Shown here in pieces: positions 1 to 12,539 of a DNA stretch of 64,000 nucleotides. This DNA comes from Siphonodentalium dalli (lineage: Eukaryota; Mollusca; Scaphopoda; Gadilida; Siphonodentaliidae). The position numbers and the translations under genes are program-made. A model generated the notes under the pieces. It was not told where the DNA came from. It saw nothing but the letters and a program-made list of their open reading frames with translations, and ran no database searches. Each line of letters begins with the position of its first letter. Positions within the stretch are counted from its first letter, which is position 1. The stretch spans positions 114,410,723 to 114,474,722 of the forward strand of contig CP136063.1 in NCBI GenBank assembly GCA_032622095.1, read 5' to 3'.

Positions 1-64
1 CATGTAGCGCAATTACACCTCTGCCTATATTTATGAACTCATGACATGTACCCAGGTCTAATAT

Positions 65-1230
65 CAGGATTGGGTCGATTACATGCCAATGTAATCGATT
101 ACGATTACAATTACTTTTGATTTACATGATTACGATTACTGATTACATTTTTCCCAATGTAATCGATTACGATTACAATTACTTTAGTAAATGTAATCGA
201 TTACTTTTTGATTACATCTGATTGCAATTGTTAGTTTCCAACCATTTTGATCATATAGCAATAAATAATGAAATAATTCAAATTAACATTACAAATTTGA
301 TTGAATAAAGACATCACTGCATAATATGGTAACAAGAAACGACTGAAACTATAGAAAGATGAAAGCAATAAAATAAACATATAAACTTTTTTACATTTAC
401 ATGTATTGGAAAGGTTTCATCATGAAGTTATGCACCAATTTATTGGGAATACATTATGTTTTATGTGTATTTATTTATGTAAATATATTTTAATATATTT
501 TTAATTTTCTTACATGTATTCAAACTAACGCATAATATTTATGAAAATATCACCAGAAACAATTATAAATTATTTGCATGTTCTGTTAGATTCAATACCC
601 AGCACAATGAAGATAACACTAAGATTTATTTGATGATCATCCATTGTTAATCCTGATGAGGATTAAATGAGGCTCAACTCCAGGAGTGCAGTAAATGACA
701 AACCAGCTAATTAGGTCTACCAATGTACATCACACCTGCTTTGTTCAGTTAATTATAGCCCTATTGTACCAGTGTGACTCTACAGCCATTGTCTCAGTGC
801 AGCAGTCCCAATTCAATTTAATCATAATTGAAGTTGGCTAGCCTATTTATTCATATTGGAACATTTCATTGTCTGTATCACAAGTTTATTGCCATTCATG
901 TTGTATTCAACAATTGTGTGTTGTTATCTGTGTCCACTGCCATAATATACATACACACTGTACCACTAACATAACACATGACATGATTGTACTAACTTTC
1001 TAATATGTTGTTTGTATCTTTGCACACTCCACAGTATGAGACTATGAGTATCCAATAGCTATCCATATGGATATTTTAGTAAAAGTAATCAAAATGTAAT
1101 CATGATTAAAGGTACATTTGAAAGTAATCGATTACGATTACTTGTAATCAAGAAATGTCACTATTACTGATTACAGACGATTACCTCAATTTTGTAATCG
1201 ATTACTTTGATTACGATTACCCCAACCCTG
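65..1230. mobile_element. hAT-like non-autonomous element with 'taatcgattac' ends
   Basis: Left end CAGGATTGGGTCGATTACAT and right end ...GATTACCCCAACCCTG form imperfect inverted repeats, and both sub-terminal regions (about 65-225 and 1085-1225) are dense in the palindromic word taatcgattac. CAGGGTTGGG-type ends are typical of hAT elements. Flanks gtctaata and ggtctata may be an eroded 8 bp target duplication. No transposase is visible in the AT-rich interior. Confidence 0.65.
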
Positions 1231-1664
1231 AGGTCTATACAGCAAATCCATAGAACCAGCCCTAAATGGTATACCATCGGCCCAGACCCCTTTCTATGAC
1301 ATGGACACGGTAGTTAAGACACGTCATTTGATGCAGTTCCATATAGATAGGTCATGAACCATGGTAACTATGGGTTGATAATGGGCCCATGGCTGCCCAT
1401 GTAAATAGGAAATGGGCACCGTTTCCTAAAGGTAGTTCATGGTATCGCAGTCTGAAATAGGCCATGCTCATGTACGAGCTCCTATAGACATGTAAATGAC
1501 CCATGCCAATGTATTGACATATATGTAGTTATGGCATGGATAGGAAGGACACACAGTTAGTTCCTACCGTATAGAAACTGGTGAGGATGCTACCACACCA
1601 TGATATAGTGTTCTGCATCATGGATTCCATTGTCAAATGTAGTAGTGTGAATGTCGGATTCCAT

Positions 1665-1683
1665 GGGGGGGGGGGGGGGGGGG
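1665..1683 (+). repeat. Poly-G tract (19 G)
   Basis: An uninterrupted run of G. Similar pure C tracts occur near 21470-21478, 22233-22243, 40810-40822 and 48863-48875. These are mutational hotspots and possible assembly weak points; no function is implied. Confidence 0.9.
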
Positions 1684-2159
1684 TCAGGTGGTATCGACAT
1701 AAATGTGGGTCAATATTTTTTACATGTCTCATTAAAATGTATTCCAACAATCCATTGATGGAAGATACAATCATAAACTCCACACATGTATGTCATTTTG
1801 ATAAAAAGTTTAGATTTGTCAATGGTAGGTGGTTACCTAGCAACATTGAAACCTCAATACCAATCTGCCACATGCGAATCACATGAGAATGCATCAGTAC
1901 ACAATACAACAACCTTTTAGTGATGCATTATTGTCAATATAAGCATAATGTGGCATATTTTGAAACAATTATATCATGTAAATTTCCCGAAACGCATACC
2001 ATATTATGAAACAGTTATATCAGTTAAATTACCAGAATCTCATACATATGGTATGTTTTCAAAGGTGGATAGCAACAATTACACCACCCGTTAGGTAACG
2101 AATGCAGCAACTTTACTGTCATGTTCACACATACAACAATTATAATAATTGTTTTCAAT

Positions 2160-2236
2160 ATACCATCACAAAATTCACCCTCTGGGGACCTAATTCTGCA
2201 AATGGCAGGCACACTAAACTCAGTCTTGGTGGACTT
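2160..2236. repeat. Half copy of the 'GAATGAGGTCCCC' palindrome family
   Basis: 'aaattcaccctctggggacc' followed by 'ctgcaaatggcaggcacac' equals the right arm of the palindromic family seen complete at 61976-62128. The left arm is missing. Confidence 0.6.
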
Positions 2237-2532
2237 TGCATGTTCTTTAGAGAACTGTTGTTCTCCCATACAGATTCACATTTGTCAATAAAAATTATAT
2301 TCCTGATATTACCAGAAATTAATAGTGTGCCCTGCACTTGAACTTCGCAGCAACTCTTCCAACAACAGTAAAAAAAAAATTATATCAAACCCGTTGTGTA
2401 GACAACAGAATTGTGATATCGGTTGTTTTAGATGGTGGTTTACTTCGATGATTACTCTCTTATAGAAGAGTTTAAAGGCCCATTTAATTTTTGGGTCACC
2501 GATATTTTTTTTATAATGCCTTGATATACTGT

Positions 2533-2936
2533 TTTAACCCTTTACCCAACAAACCGGCCAAAACCGGCCAAATAAAGCTTCAACAGCCTAAAATATCTTC
2601 GGTCTGTCTCAATAGAACCATACAAATATGGATATCATTGGAACCGGCTCCTTGACCACATTGTGATAGTTACAGTTATGCCCTGTGCCAATGCATTCTC
2701 TTATATAATGCGAGTCGACCATAGGTCGCCTCGCATATATAAGAGAATGCATTGGCCTAAAAAAAATCTTCTTTTTTTAACACTTTTTACCATTTTTTCT
2801 TACATTCTTTAACAATTTTATAATTTTTAATGTGTTAAGCCAATGCATTCTCTTATATATGCGAGGCGACCTATGGTCGACTCGCATATATAAGATAATG
2901 CATTGGCACAGGGCCCTTCTGTTGGGTAAGGGTTAA
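2533..2936. mobile_element. TTAA-flanked palindromic MITE (type i)
   Basis: TTAA at 2533-2536 and 2933-2936 flank inverted termini CCCTTTACCCAACA / TGTTGGGTAAGGG. TTAA target duplications with CCC-type ends point to a piggyBac-like non-autonomous element. Inside are two hairpin modules (about 2690-2760 and 2838-2908) built on AATGCATTCTCTTATATA with a GCGAGGCGACC tip. A near-identical copy is at 63357-63757. No coding capacity. Confidence 0.8.
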
Positions 2937-3094
2937 TAACAACCTGTGCCATGAAATATGATTATAATACTTTAATTCATCACCATTTGGAACGTCTGTC
3001 TCAGAAGGTGCCCATAGAGTAATAGAAAATAGTTGAAATCATAATATTATTTCCCCCGTTATGACTCCCGGAATGCAACAGAAATCAAACTTGT

Positions 3095-3166
3095 TTATTT
3101 TCAATGGAAGGGGAATAACTCTATATCCTATCTTTATTTAGTTATTCCCCTTCCATTGAAAATAAT
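3095..3166. repeat. Inverted repeat (hairpin)
   Basis: 'ttattttcaatggaagggga' is followed 30 bp later by its reverse complement. A related, diverged segment lies near 7510-7585 in opposite orientation, so both are probably pieces of one MITE family. Confidence 0.6.
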
Positions 3167-4280
3167 AGACTTTGTGTAGAAACTTCAGCACAGAACAGAC
3201 TTCGGTTTCTCACCAAAAACAACTTGTTCACAGTTTTTACATCGAATAAGTTGAAAATACAATGATTTGGAGATTCCTCTTTCAAATGGTTTATAATATG
3301 GCATATATTTTATATAATGTGATCTGCGGGTTGGAAATTTAACTGGGCCTTTAAACACACACAACACAGATGATAAGTATAATGTTCTATAACAACTTGA
3401 TCTCCCCCAATGACTGAAGCTTCATCCTGTTGACTGGTCATAAAATTATTATATCTTCCAGTCTGATAAGAAAGTAGGAATCTGGAATAACCGGTCTAAA
3501 ATATCAGGTGATTTAATCCATGTGCAGACCTTTAAGATATCAAAAACTCGAATGCTGTGGAAATAATTCAAAATGAAAAAGTATTTCCTTGTCTCTTACA
3601 ATCCATTTTTTTTTTTTTTTTAAATAAAAGTTTTATTGATCCAAAACATGAATACAATGCATGGAATACCAATTGGTGCTATTAAAAAAATTATAAGTTT
3701 AAACAGTCCAATTTATTAAACTATTCAAGTTGATTCAATTCTAGGTGATGAACTTCAACTTTTTGGGAATGAGTTCAGTTAAATGGGACAAGGGTAACAA
3801 GGTCGGGTCGACACATCCTGTGGCAGTTGTCGACAACCTTTGCCTAGATGAACCAAATGGAAGGCTGTTGATGGATCAAGCATAGATCACTGTTATGCAG
3901 CATGCTGCCGTCCTGCTTATGTTGTACGTGGACCAAATGGTTCCAGGTAATTTAAGTCATTTCTAAATTTCTAGAAGATTCATCATATCAGGGGTGTACA
4001 GTATGATAGTATTTGGCAGAGCTTAAAATATGCCGAGAATCATAATCATGATTCTCAATTTGAGTCTCGTAAAAGCAGTTGATTCGCTGTAGAAAGCTAT
4101 ATTTTGATTCTTGCCAAATTTTATGGATTTTAAAGCCTGGTTAGTCAGCCTCTCTAAAAAGCCCTTCAATAATCTTATCCCAATTTGAATATTCTTGGCT
4201 GGTCCCTGAGGTGTACACATGCTACATGTTCTGTATCTATATACCAATGGATTTATATAAGACTGAATGAACAGCGCTTA

Positions 4281-4360
4281 CAATGTGGTCATGGGATTTT
4301 GGCCGTTTGAAAAAATGACTGCATTTTGGGGTTCATGTCAAAAACCCATGACCACATTGA
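4281..4360. repeat. Inverted repeat (hairpin)
   Basis: 'caatgtggtcatggg' near 4281 is mirrored by 'cccatgaccacattg' ending near 4359, enclosing about 50 bp. Likely a small MITE remnant. Confidence 0.6.
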
Positions 4361-4469
4361 ATTGGCCATTTAATACTTATATTTATATACTTAAGTACAT
4401 TATGAATTAGGATTTTTTTATATCATTCCTACTATTTATTCAACTTCAATGGAATCGTGTGGCTAATCT

Positions 4470-5220
4470 AATTGTTCACATAAACAAATTTGGGGGGATT
4501 ATAGAAATCAACGGTGTCCGTCCATCTGTCTAGGCATCCGTCCATCCCATATGGTTTCCGGATGAGAACGTTTAGTTATCTGATTGTTTTCAAATTTCAT
4601 ATGTGGTTTTCCACATGGAAATACATGTCAAATTCGAATTTGGGTTCGTTCCGCCAATTTTTGCTGGAGTTAATATGGTCCTTGTTGACTTATAATTTGC
4701 CAATTATATTGGTTTCTGGGTGATAACTTTAGTTCGGTCGTCTGATTGTTATCAATTTTTTTTTAGGTGAGCACTGAGCAGCCACATGAAAATACAGGTC
4801 AATTTAAAATTTGGATTCGGTCTGCCAGAGTTTTGTCAGCTCAGAATTTTCCAATTGTTTTGGTTTCCGAATGATAACTTTAGTTATCTAATTTGTTTTC
4901 AAATTTGGTATATTGATTAGTTCAACTTCAAATTTGGGGGCCGTCTGCCTATTTTTACCGCAGTTATGGTCCTTGTTACTTATAATTTTATTATTATTTT
5001 GGTTTCCGGGTGATACCTTTAGTTGTAGATTATTTGTTTGTTTTCAAATTTGGTATATGGATTACTCATATAAAAATACAGATAAATTTCGAATTTTAAT
5101 AGGATCGGTCTGCCCATTTTAACCACTGTTATGAACTTGCGGTCCTTGTCGACTTATAATTTGTCAACTTATAATTTTGTTGTTTTAGTGCTAATTTGAG
5201 GTTATATTTCGACTTTAAAG
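4470..5220. repeat. Dispersed element with about four degenerate 140-165 bp tandem units
   Basis: After a 'gtccgtccatctgtc' leader, the phrase 'gtttccggatgataacttta' recurs near 4551, 4711, 4863 and 5001, each followed by 'ttttcaaattt...' and '...cttataattt'. The style is that of bivalve-type dispersed elements also seen at 16141 and 43472. Open frames here are chance. Confidence 0.65.
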
Positions 5221-5313
5221 TCATGGATGGCCTTCGCGTTGGATTTTGCTGTTAAAACAGTCACATCTGCTAAAACCGCCATAAACAGAATTTGTTTTCA
5301 AGAAATAACTCTG

Positions 5314-5439
5314 GTTTCGATTAAGGTTATGCAGTTATAACCGATAAGTTTGAAGATAAATTCTCTAACGCGCAGAGCGCAGTTATAGAAAATTTATCTT
5401 CAAACTTTTCGGTTATAACTCATAACCTTAATCAAAACG
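5314..5439. repeat. Long inverted repeat around a GCGC centre
   Basis: Arms of about 55 bp ('gattaaggttatgcagttat...' and its complement '...ataactcataaccttaatc') flank a short centre with 'acgcgcagagcgc'. Probably a foldback MITE. Confidence 0.7.
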
Positions 5440-5798
5440 ATTTTTTTCTTATAATTTAATCCATCATTTCACAGTAAAACCACCAAAAAGTAGAAGTTGG
5501 AAGTATAATGAGCACATAACATTGAGATTATTACCGACGAAAAAGACACGTTAAATTGAATGAGACACCTGTCACTCAAAACTGGTGCTCAACGAGTGAT
5601 GAAATCGCATTGGCAATTCAGCATTTTTTACTACTAACTGATCACGCATTGCTTGGCATCGGGCAGCTGCAACTTGCATGTGGGATTGATATAATCGACT
5701 ACAGTGACACAAACCTGTGATTGTTTTAATTTCATTGTTTCACTTCTTTACATGTTCAATCGTGTTGGTTTGTCTGATTACTTGTGCACTGAATATTA

Positions 5799-7117
5799 GG
5801 CCTAAAAAAAAAATACATTTGTTTCCGCTAATGAGCTGAAAAAAATTAGGGTAGGTAGGTAGGCTTAACTTTTTTTTTTTGGTTAATTTTTGTTTTTTCA
5901 GTATCTTTAAAAATAACTGTATAATACTTGTAAATAACCCAAACTGTGCACGTCTTAGCCCCAATCAGGTTAACCCAAATGACAGAGGAACTAAAAACTC
6001 CAATTCAATCTTACATATGCTTCAATATTTACATATATACTAGTCTATATACTAATATAGTCTTTGATAATCCTAATATTTCCCATATGGCCTGGCGACA
6101 ACTGGAGTCAGTCCAGCACCACTGCACTGTCACATATTGACCGTCTTGTACCGATCTCTTAATGATGGCTTCACAACCCCACCTTCTCCTCCGCATTCGG
6201 TGAAGAATCTAGGTATTTTTTGGGGACACCTGTTTTTGGGCAATGATATGCCAAAGACATAACCTGAAGGCCTGAGCGGAGGAAGGTTTGGGAGGGGTGA
6301 TGGTGGGGGTTTTCCCCCCGGAATTTTTTTGAAAATCCATTGCATTTAGAGCTAATCTAGGGCACTTTGAGTTAGTATTTTGAATTTTACTGAGAGGTCA
6401 ATTTGATCAAGTTTCTCAAGCATAACTTTGGAAATTTTTATATATGTATGGATTGGAAATGCTTATAACTTATTGTCAGATATCTTTTGGTTCAATGGAT
6501 TATGCTTATGATGCTTGAAATGAGACTTACCATTATCACTCTAATTCATATAATAGGCTATTTTATAAAATTCAAGTGAGACACATACATAATATACTAC
6601 ATGTAGTACAGAAACAATGTCTATTTAGTTAGTATTTACTATTTATAGTACTAAGCTCTATGTTAGTTTTTCATTTGGTATTATGAGATCCCACCTGATA
6701 ACCAGGTTGATTCGATCAAATTGTTAATGTTCCTGTACTGTATTTGATTGAAATACTGAAGTCTGAAGGCTGAATCATAACAAACCTGAACTGAAACTAT
6801 TTGAAGTTTTCACAGATGAAAGCTAGATAAAGCCAAACATACCGGGTACATGTACTTTACAGTATGATTCCAACTGTTAAACTTAAATCTTTTTGTAAAC
6901 TAAAATTTCTTATGTCTATATATAAATGTTTTGCATCTTGTTATGATATGAATTAGGACCTAAATTGAAAAAATATATTTAAATAATAAAAAAAAAATAT
7001 TTTATTTGTTTTTTTGGTCCAAATTTTTTATTGCAATGGCAATAAAAAGTTTAGGGTCGGGGGGTTAAAATAGGGTCGGTCGGGTTAGCAGAAACAAAGG
7101 TTTTTTTTTTTTAGGCC
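5799..7117. mobile_element. PIF/Harbinger-like DNA element, 1.3 kb
   Basis: TTA duplications (5796-5798, 7118-7120) flank matching ends: GGCCTAAAAAAAAAA...TTTGTTTCCGCTAA on the left and the complement TTAGCAGAAACAAAGG...TTAGGCC on the right. A TWA target with GG-type ends fits PIF/Harbinger. Internal G-rich phrases ('gggtaggtaggtagg' / 'agggtcggtcggg') extend the inverted similarity. No transposase frame is recognisable, so it is non-autonomous or decayed. Confidence 0.65.
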
Positions 7118-7674
7118 TTAGCATCTAGTTCGGTTATTGTCAATACAGTCATACCCGAAGGAATTAATGCAGCACCAAAATTTCATGTTAAATCGTAGGA
7201 AGTATCGAACAGTTTAGGCGGTATAGGCGTGGTCACCTGACACTGCTGTCATTTCTGTAGCGAGGAAAGTAATCAAGAAATTTAGGTTATTGAGATAAAC
7301 CTAAATGGCCAAGTGTGTGTCAACCAATTGTTGTGCAGTATTCCGTGGATTGACAGCATATGACTAAATTATTAAAATATATACAGATTTTGTTCTTATA
7401 CCAATCATAAATGGCATGTAAATAGCATGTTATTGTCAAGTTTGTATGCTTTGTTATGTAAACAAAATGTTGATCTAATTTCGATCTGGTCTGTACTGCT
7501 AGTCTATTTTTCTCAATGGAAGGAGAATAACTGTACCCCTTAGTTGTGAATTAAGATGCATTCTGGGTGAATAACGGGGGAAGTCTTGGTGTGAATCTGA
7601 GAATCACTGTCACTTGGTGGACACTCCTAGGACACAGCTGTTCCACATTCGGTTTTGGAGCTTCCTCTTCCAAA

Positions 7675-8262
7675 TCTAATATATATTTTGGGACTTCTGT
7701 TTGTCTGTTAGCTACGGCCGGGAAAACTGCCAGACGGATTTAGCCCAAACTTGCTATCTAAGGGTAAAAAGCCATGGGAATGGTCATCGGACCGCTTCTG
7801 AGAACGTCAGAGCACTCATTCTCCAATCCCCCGCCACCGCAATGGGAATTCATGGGTTAATCGCGTGATAGTTAAAGAGTGTTCGTATCCACAGTGTCGT
7901 TGATAAAGAGCGTGTATGTGTCCAGACATGAGCGTGTTGTGTCTGTGTACAGACATGAGCATGTTGTGTGAGAATGGGGGAGATTTTCATCGGGTCAGTT
8001 TTTCCGGCCGAGGTGACCTTCTATTGAAACGGGTACCCACAAATGATCTAATATATATTTTGGGACTTCTGTCTGTTTGTTTGTCTGTTAGCTATGGCCG
8101 AGAAAACTGCTGGACGGATTTCGACGAAATTTGATACCTACGAGTAATTTTGTCTGGGGAGTGTTTTGGATGGGTCAAATAGTGACTCCGACCTGACCTT
8201 GACCTTCAAAATTGTCAATTCAAGGTCAAAGCCTGGACGAAGTCGGGTCACCCGCTAGTGGT
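7675..8262. repeat. Dispersed repeat, two related copies
   Basis: 'tctaatatatattttgggac' starts both 7675 and 8047, each followed by 'tgtttgtctgttagct' and 'gacggattt'. The second copy ends with 'ggtcacccgctagt', an end seen in widespread invertebrate dispersed repeats. The class is not assigned. The open frame across 7916-8134 is fortuitous. Confidence 0.55.
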
Positions 8263-8394
8263 ATATAATTCTGAATATGTTGTATATGTGATCTGGGCAT
8301 TTGAAAAATAAGTGGGACTTTAACCAACATTCCTTGTGTCCTTACACTGTCCCTTTTTAGTTTGGTTCAGGGACCCTTTAAATGAATTGCATAA

Positions 8395-8548
8395 GGCCAA
8401 AACAAAAAAGTGTCTGTTTCCGGTAACATTAGGAACAAATTTCAGTCAGGCAGACTAGCCTTCTGGAGAAAATTGAAAAGAAATTGAGGCAGGTAAGAAA
8501 ATCTCAGCCAGGCATGGTATTGGAAACAAAGAGGTTTTTTTTTTGGCC
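8395..8548. mobile_element. Short PIF/Harbinger-like MITE (154 bp)
   Basis: TAA at 8392-8394 and 8549-8551 flank GGCCAAAACAAAAAAG...TGTTTCCGG and the inverse GGAAACAAAGAGG...TTGGCC. The ends resemble those of 5799-7117, so it is probably a deletion derivative of a related element. Confidence 0.65.
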
Positions 8549-9173
8549 TAATAATGGGACAGAGTTTGGGGGAAAAAAATTCTGTTACAGGAACTGGAAC
8601 ATAATACGGTCATTTAACGCTTTCTTTGCTAAATACTCATTGACAAGATCCTCCTGAAATTTTATTATCTTTTCTTCTGTCTGTCGTCTGCTTATATTTC
8701 CTGAACATCCCTCCAAATGAATAAAAGACTTCCAGTATATACATTTTATAACTGTTGGGATAATCCAGGTGGTAAAGAAATGGTTAAATGTATAGAGAGA
8801 AGTCACTTCTTGATTTGAAACCTCTGGTCTCTGTATGGTTCTAAAAATAATTTTGATGGTTTCTGCATTTAATTGACTGTTTGATCAGCCACAAATTGAC
8901 TTCATAGAATTGTCACATAGCCAGTTAATAATTCATTGGAGAGCCTTTCAATCAACAGTGTTTTATGTTCATTTGAAACCAGCAACCACTGCCGATAAAA
9001 TCAGCTCTGTAAATTTAAATGCTTGCTTTAAGTGCGTAGGACAATTATAGGATATGTTGACAATCTGAATAGTGTTTTAGCTCACTCAGGATGGCTTTCT
9101 CAGTTTTATATAATAGCACCTTATTCCATACTTAATAGTATATTTTGTAACTTTCGGTTGTCCTTCCCTGCAG

Positions 9174-9332
9174 GAAGAGATGGGTGAAATAGCGCTATCC
9201 CGATCACTGATCAACAAATTTGATCTACTTTCTACAGTCAATGTTCCCAAGTTCACTGAACCGGGTTCACTACATTTGGAAGAGAAAATTCTACAGGAGG
9301 GCATATACGGTTCCAACCTCACCATTCGAAAG
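9174..9332 (+). CDS. Exon 1 of the coiled-coil gene, or an upstream internal exon (53 codons)
   Basis: A strong acceptor (pyrimidine-rich 'tccttccctgcag') precedes 9174 and a near-consensus donor (AAG|GTAAGT) follows 9332. The 159 bp between are open in frame 0 and encode 53 residues beginning EEMGEIALSRSL and ending SNLTIRK. Both ends are phase 0, which fits the phase-0 starts of 14835 and 41559. An in-frame ATG lies at 9180, so translation could begin here if transcription starts nearby, but the good acceptor argues that an upstream (possibly non-coding) exon exists outside the recognisable region. Residues are mixed polar with Leu/Ile spacing, without an obvious domain. It is separated from the next firm exon by 32 kb, so membership of the same transcript is inferred. 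The minus-strand opening over it is a shadow. Confidence 0.7.
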
Positions 9333-9410
9333 GTAAGTCTTACCAGTTAGTATTTTTGTCACGATTACCATATTTATTTATATATAATACCGGTTATAAC
9401 AAATATGTCC

Positions 9411-9827
9411 TTAAAGTACTCAATCCGATTAGACGCTCCTAAATTACTATTTCTTTGGCTTCGGAGGTAAAAATATTTGATACGAGTCGAGGAACCCACC
9501 CTTCTAAGCTCAGAGTGATCAGATATCTATTTTTGAAATTTGTTAATTTTTGGTGATGTGGTCCACTTCCACATGCTCAAACGGACAAATTGCGGTTGTA
9601 AGATGGATAACTCGAAAATCAATTGGTTACTATTAACAATAACCACTTGATTTTAGAGTTATACATCTTACACCCACAATTTGTCTGTTTGAGCATGTGG
9701 AAGTGGACCACATCTCCAAAAATTAACAAATTTCAAATATCGATATCTGATCACCTCGAATAAAATATTTTTACCCCCGAAGCCAAAGAGTAATTTAGGA
9801 GCGTCTAATCGAATTGAGTACCCTTAA
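9411..9827. mobile_element. Foldback TTAA-flanked MITE with ~200 bp arms
   Basis: TTAA at 9411-9414 and 9824-9827 enclose a nearly full-length inverted repeat: 'gattagacgctcctaaatta' and 'ccacttccacatgctcaaac' on the left return as complements on the right, with the loop near 9635. It starts 78 bp downstream of the 9174-9332 exon, so the intron can form a long RNA hairpin. A diverged half copy lies at about 34285-34445. Confidence 0.75.
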
Positions 9828-10071
9828 ACTTTTGATTAGGAAAAAAAAAATTGTATGTTTTTGCTAACGGAGTGAAAACATTTGGGTATGCAGGCAATTT
9901 TTAGTTCCCACTACACCCACTCATAATCTGTTGCATGTACGATGTTTATATTTTTCGCTTGCTGAATATTGCTATAGTGTTACAATGATTGCTAAGAGTA
10001 ACAGGAGAACATATTAGCATCCGAAAATTATAAATTGCAGATGCAAATGGATGCAATTGTACTTACCTCCA

Positions 10072-10380
10072 AGTCTTGAAATAGTATGTCTGACATATGC
10101 AGAATGAGGTTTATTTAGTCCACATTTCCGACTTCACTCGATTGTCTCAGCTATTCGTGAAGTGTGAACATTTATTGTGGTTGGGATTTGGATCAAGCCT
10201 GGATATAGTGTGTCTGACATTTGCAGAATGAGGTCACCAAATGGTGAATTTAGTGACGCTATCCCACACGGTGGGCTAGTATCACCAAATTCACCATCTG
10301 GGAACCTCATTCTGCTCAGGTCTCAACTGCTATGGGAGATCTAGGATCAGATTGAAGTTCCCCTGTGTAGCACTGTAGGA
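10072..10380. repeat. Copy of the 'GAATGAGGTCCCC' palindrome family
   Basis: 'gtctgacatttgcagaatga' leads into a hairpin whose arms read 'tggtgaatttagtgacgct' and 'agtatcaccaaattcacca', ending 'cctcattctgctcaggtctc'. A duplicate left end lies just upstream at about 10074-10110. Confidence 0.7.
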
Positions 10381-11609
10381 ACTGTCACATCTGAAGTTGT
10401 TATATCGCCGGTATTGTGATGGTTCTTGATTTGTTACGGTCCCTTATGATTAAAAATTTTCATTTTTGGGACAAAATCACGCATAATTATATATATCTTA
10501 AATACATTAAACTTTCTTGGCTGCATAAGTGCTGTTTTACCGAAACCTGAACTTTAGATCACAATTAACTCGGATATAGCAAGTGTAATTATCAACATGT
10601 AATCACTGAAAATCAAGCTTTGAAAACGTAATTACTTTGTTTTCGGTAGCATATTGAAGACGAACACTGAGTATAAATTGTACCTGTGTTATTCTTCTTT
10701 AAAATAGCTGAGGAAATATCCCGATGTGTGTCGATAATTTGGAGCATTAGCCTCCTAATCACAACTTATGAGCGTTACGGTTCTATTTCAAGGTAATCGC
10801 GGATGTGACGGTTCTTTACATGATATTTATTCGAACGATATCTGCACTTTGGGATCATTTAGTTGTATGTAACAAACATTTTAAACCCGATAATGGTTGC
10901 AGCGGATGTTACCTACATAATCCAACAAGTGTATTAAGAAATAAGAGTATAGCTATCTATTACAACAGAAGATTAAGTAGCATTACCTTCACTTCGAGTG
11001 GCAGATACAACATATTGTAAGTCATGTTGGGTATATGATCATATATAATCGTGCAGAACCGCATAATTGACCCAATGAAATTGGACATTTACTTTCATGA
11101 TATTCTGTTAATTTAAATGGACATGGCTCATTCGAGCTTCCAAATTTCTAAGGATGTATAAGATTGGTTGCAAATACAATAAATGTTGATAAGTATATAT
11201 GTCAGCCTCATATATGCTCTGAGAAATACATACTGTGGTCAGAGCCCTATTCCAGCTGTTTTTTTCATACAGACGTGAAACAAAGGCTCTTTATTTCTAC
11301 CATATCAAGAATAGACTAACACGGAATGCTCTTTTCTGTTCCATGTCGTGCAAATGGCTGTTTTTGTTTGGAACCCAAACATCGGGTTCACAGTTGTATT
11401 TTTCATGACTCCAATGTGTCTTTCTGTGACATTATTATACTGCTCATAGAAAGGTATTTCATGTGTTTATCGAGTTATTTCTTTATCTGGAAAACTTAAA
11501 AAGGTACTATTATTACGCGTATTTTGGAGCGCAAACCACCAAGTGACTGTATTTGATAAATGAAGGTCTGAGGTTGAAGTTCCAGGTCGGATATGTATTC
11601 AATTCTAGC

Positions 11610-12030
11610 CAGGATTGGGGCGATTACATGCCAATGTAATCGATTACGATCACAATTACTTTTGATTTACATGATTACGATTATTGATTAAATTTTTTTC
11701 AAATGTAATTGAGTACGATTACAATTACTTTAGTAAAATGTAACTGATTACTTTCCGATTACATCTGATTACAATTTTTAGTTTCCAACCATTTTGATCC
11801 CATATGAATAAATAATGAAATAAATCAAATTAAAATATCAAATGTTATTTAATAAAAAAAAAAACTATATAATACGTAAACAAGGAATGACTGAACAAAT
11901 AAAACAAACAAGCAATAAGCACATAATCTTTTTTCATTAATTTGTGATGTTTTGTCATGTAGTTGTGCACCAACATATTGGGAATAGACCATGTTTTTTG
12001 TGTATTTATTTAATTTTATTAAATATAGTT
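11610..12030. mobile_element. 5' fragment of the same hAT-like element as 65-1230
   Basis: The sequence from CAGGATTGGGGCGATTACAT onward matches 65-500 base for base over long stretches, including the taatcgattac block, the 'gtttccaaccattttgat' stretch and the 'tgcaccaacatattggga' stretch. Similarity fades near 12030 and no right end is present, so this is a truncated copy in the same orientation. Confidence 0.7.
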
Positions 12031-12539
12031 TTCATTTCGCTCGAACCATCCAAAATATCATCGAGTGAAATGTTAATACGCTCGTATATGCTTAGCTGCT
12101 AATTTGTATACGAAGCATTTACATAAATAACCGAAATTGCACAAGTAAGCCCAAAATAGAGTTAAAACGAACTCAATTACAAACTATATACTGGTACACA
12201 GACTGGCTAAATCGACTAGGACTCACTTTATTGTTCATACTGCATCAAGGTGAAATGACAACTGTGGACAAAATGAAATTAAAACGTGTGTCCACAACAC
12301 ACCATAAACACTCCACTCCTCCCGATCCAAATTCAATTGACCGCCATCAATTTTGGATCGTGTGGGGTTTGTGGTGACTATTTAAGGCATCTTGGGGGGG
12401 AGCAACTTACAACACCCTTTGTTTGACCTTAATATATAAAGTAACCGAGAAATGGCATGGGTCACCTATATGAACCCCTCTGCATGGGTGGTGGCCATGT
12501 TTGAATAAGGAATGGAAGTCACGTGGTTCGTATAAGTTT

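Larger units (their letters stand above)
1231..9173. other. Left flank of the gene: remaining non-coding stretches
   Basis: 1231-2159, 2937-4469, 5440-5798, 7118-7674 and 8549-9173 contain no gene I can support. 1940-2050 has a degenerate direct repeat ('tattttgaaacaattatatc' / 'tattatgaaacagttatatc'). No promoter for the coiled-coil gene can be pointed to. Confidence 0.55.

Noticed and set aside
1581-1886. A coding region with a poly-glycine stretch
   Set aside because: The glycine run is the 19-G homopolymer read as codons; both strands are open there by chance and there is no supporting structure.
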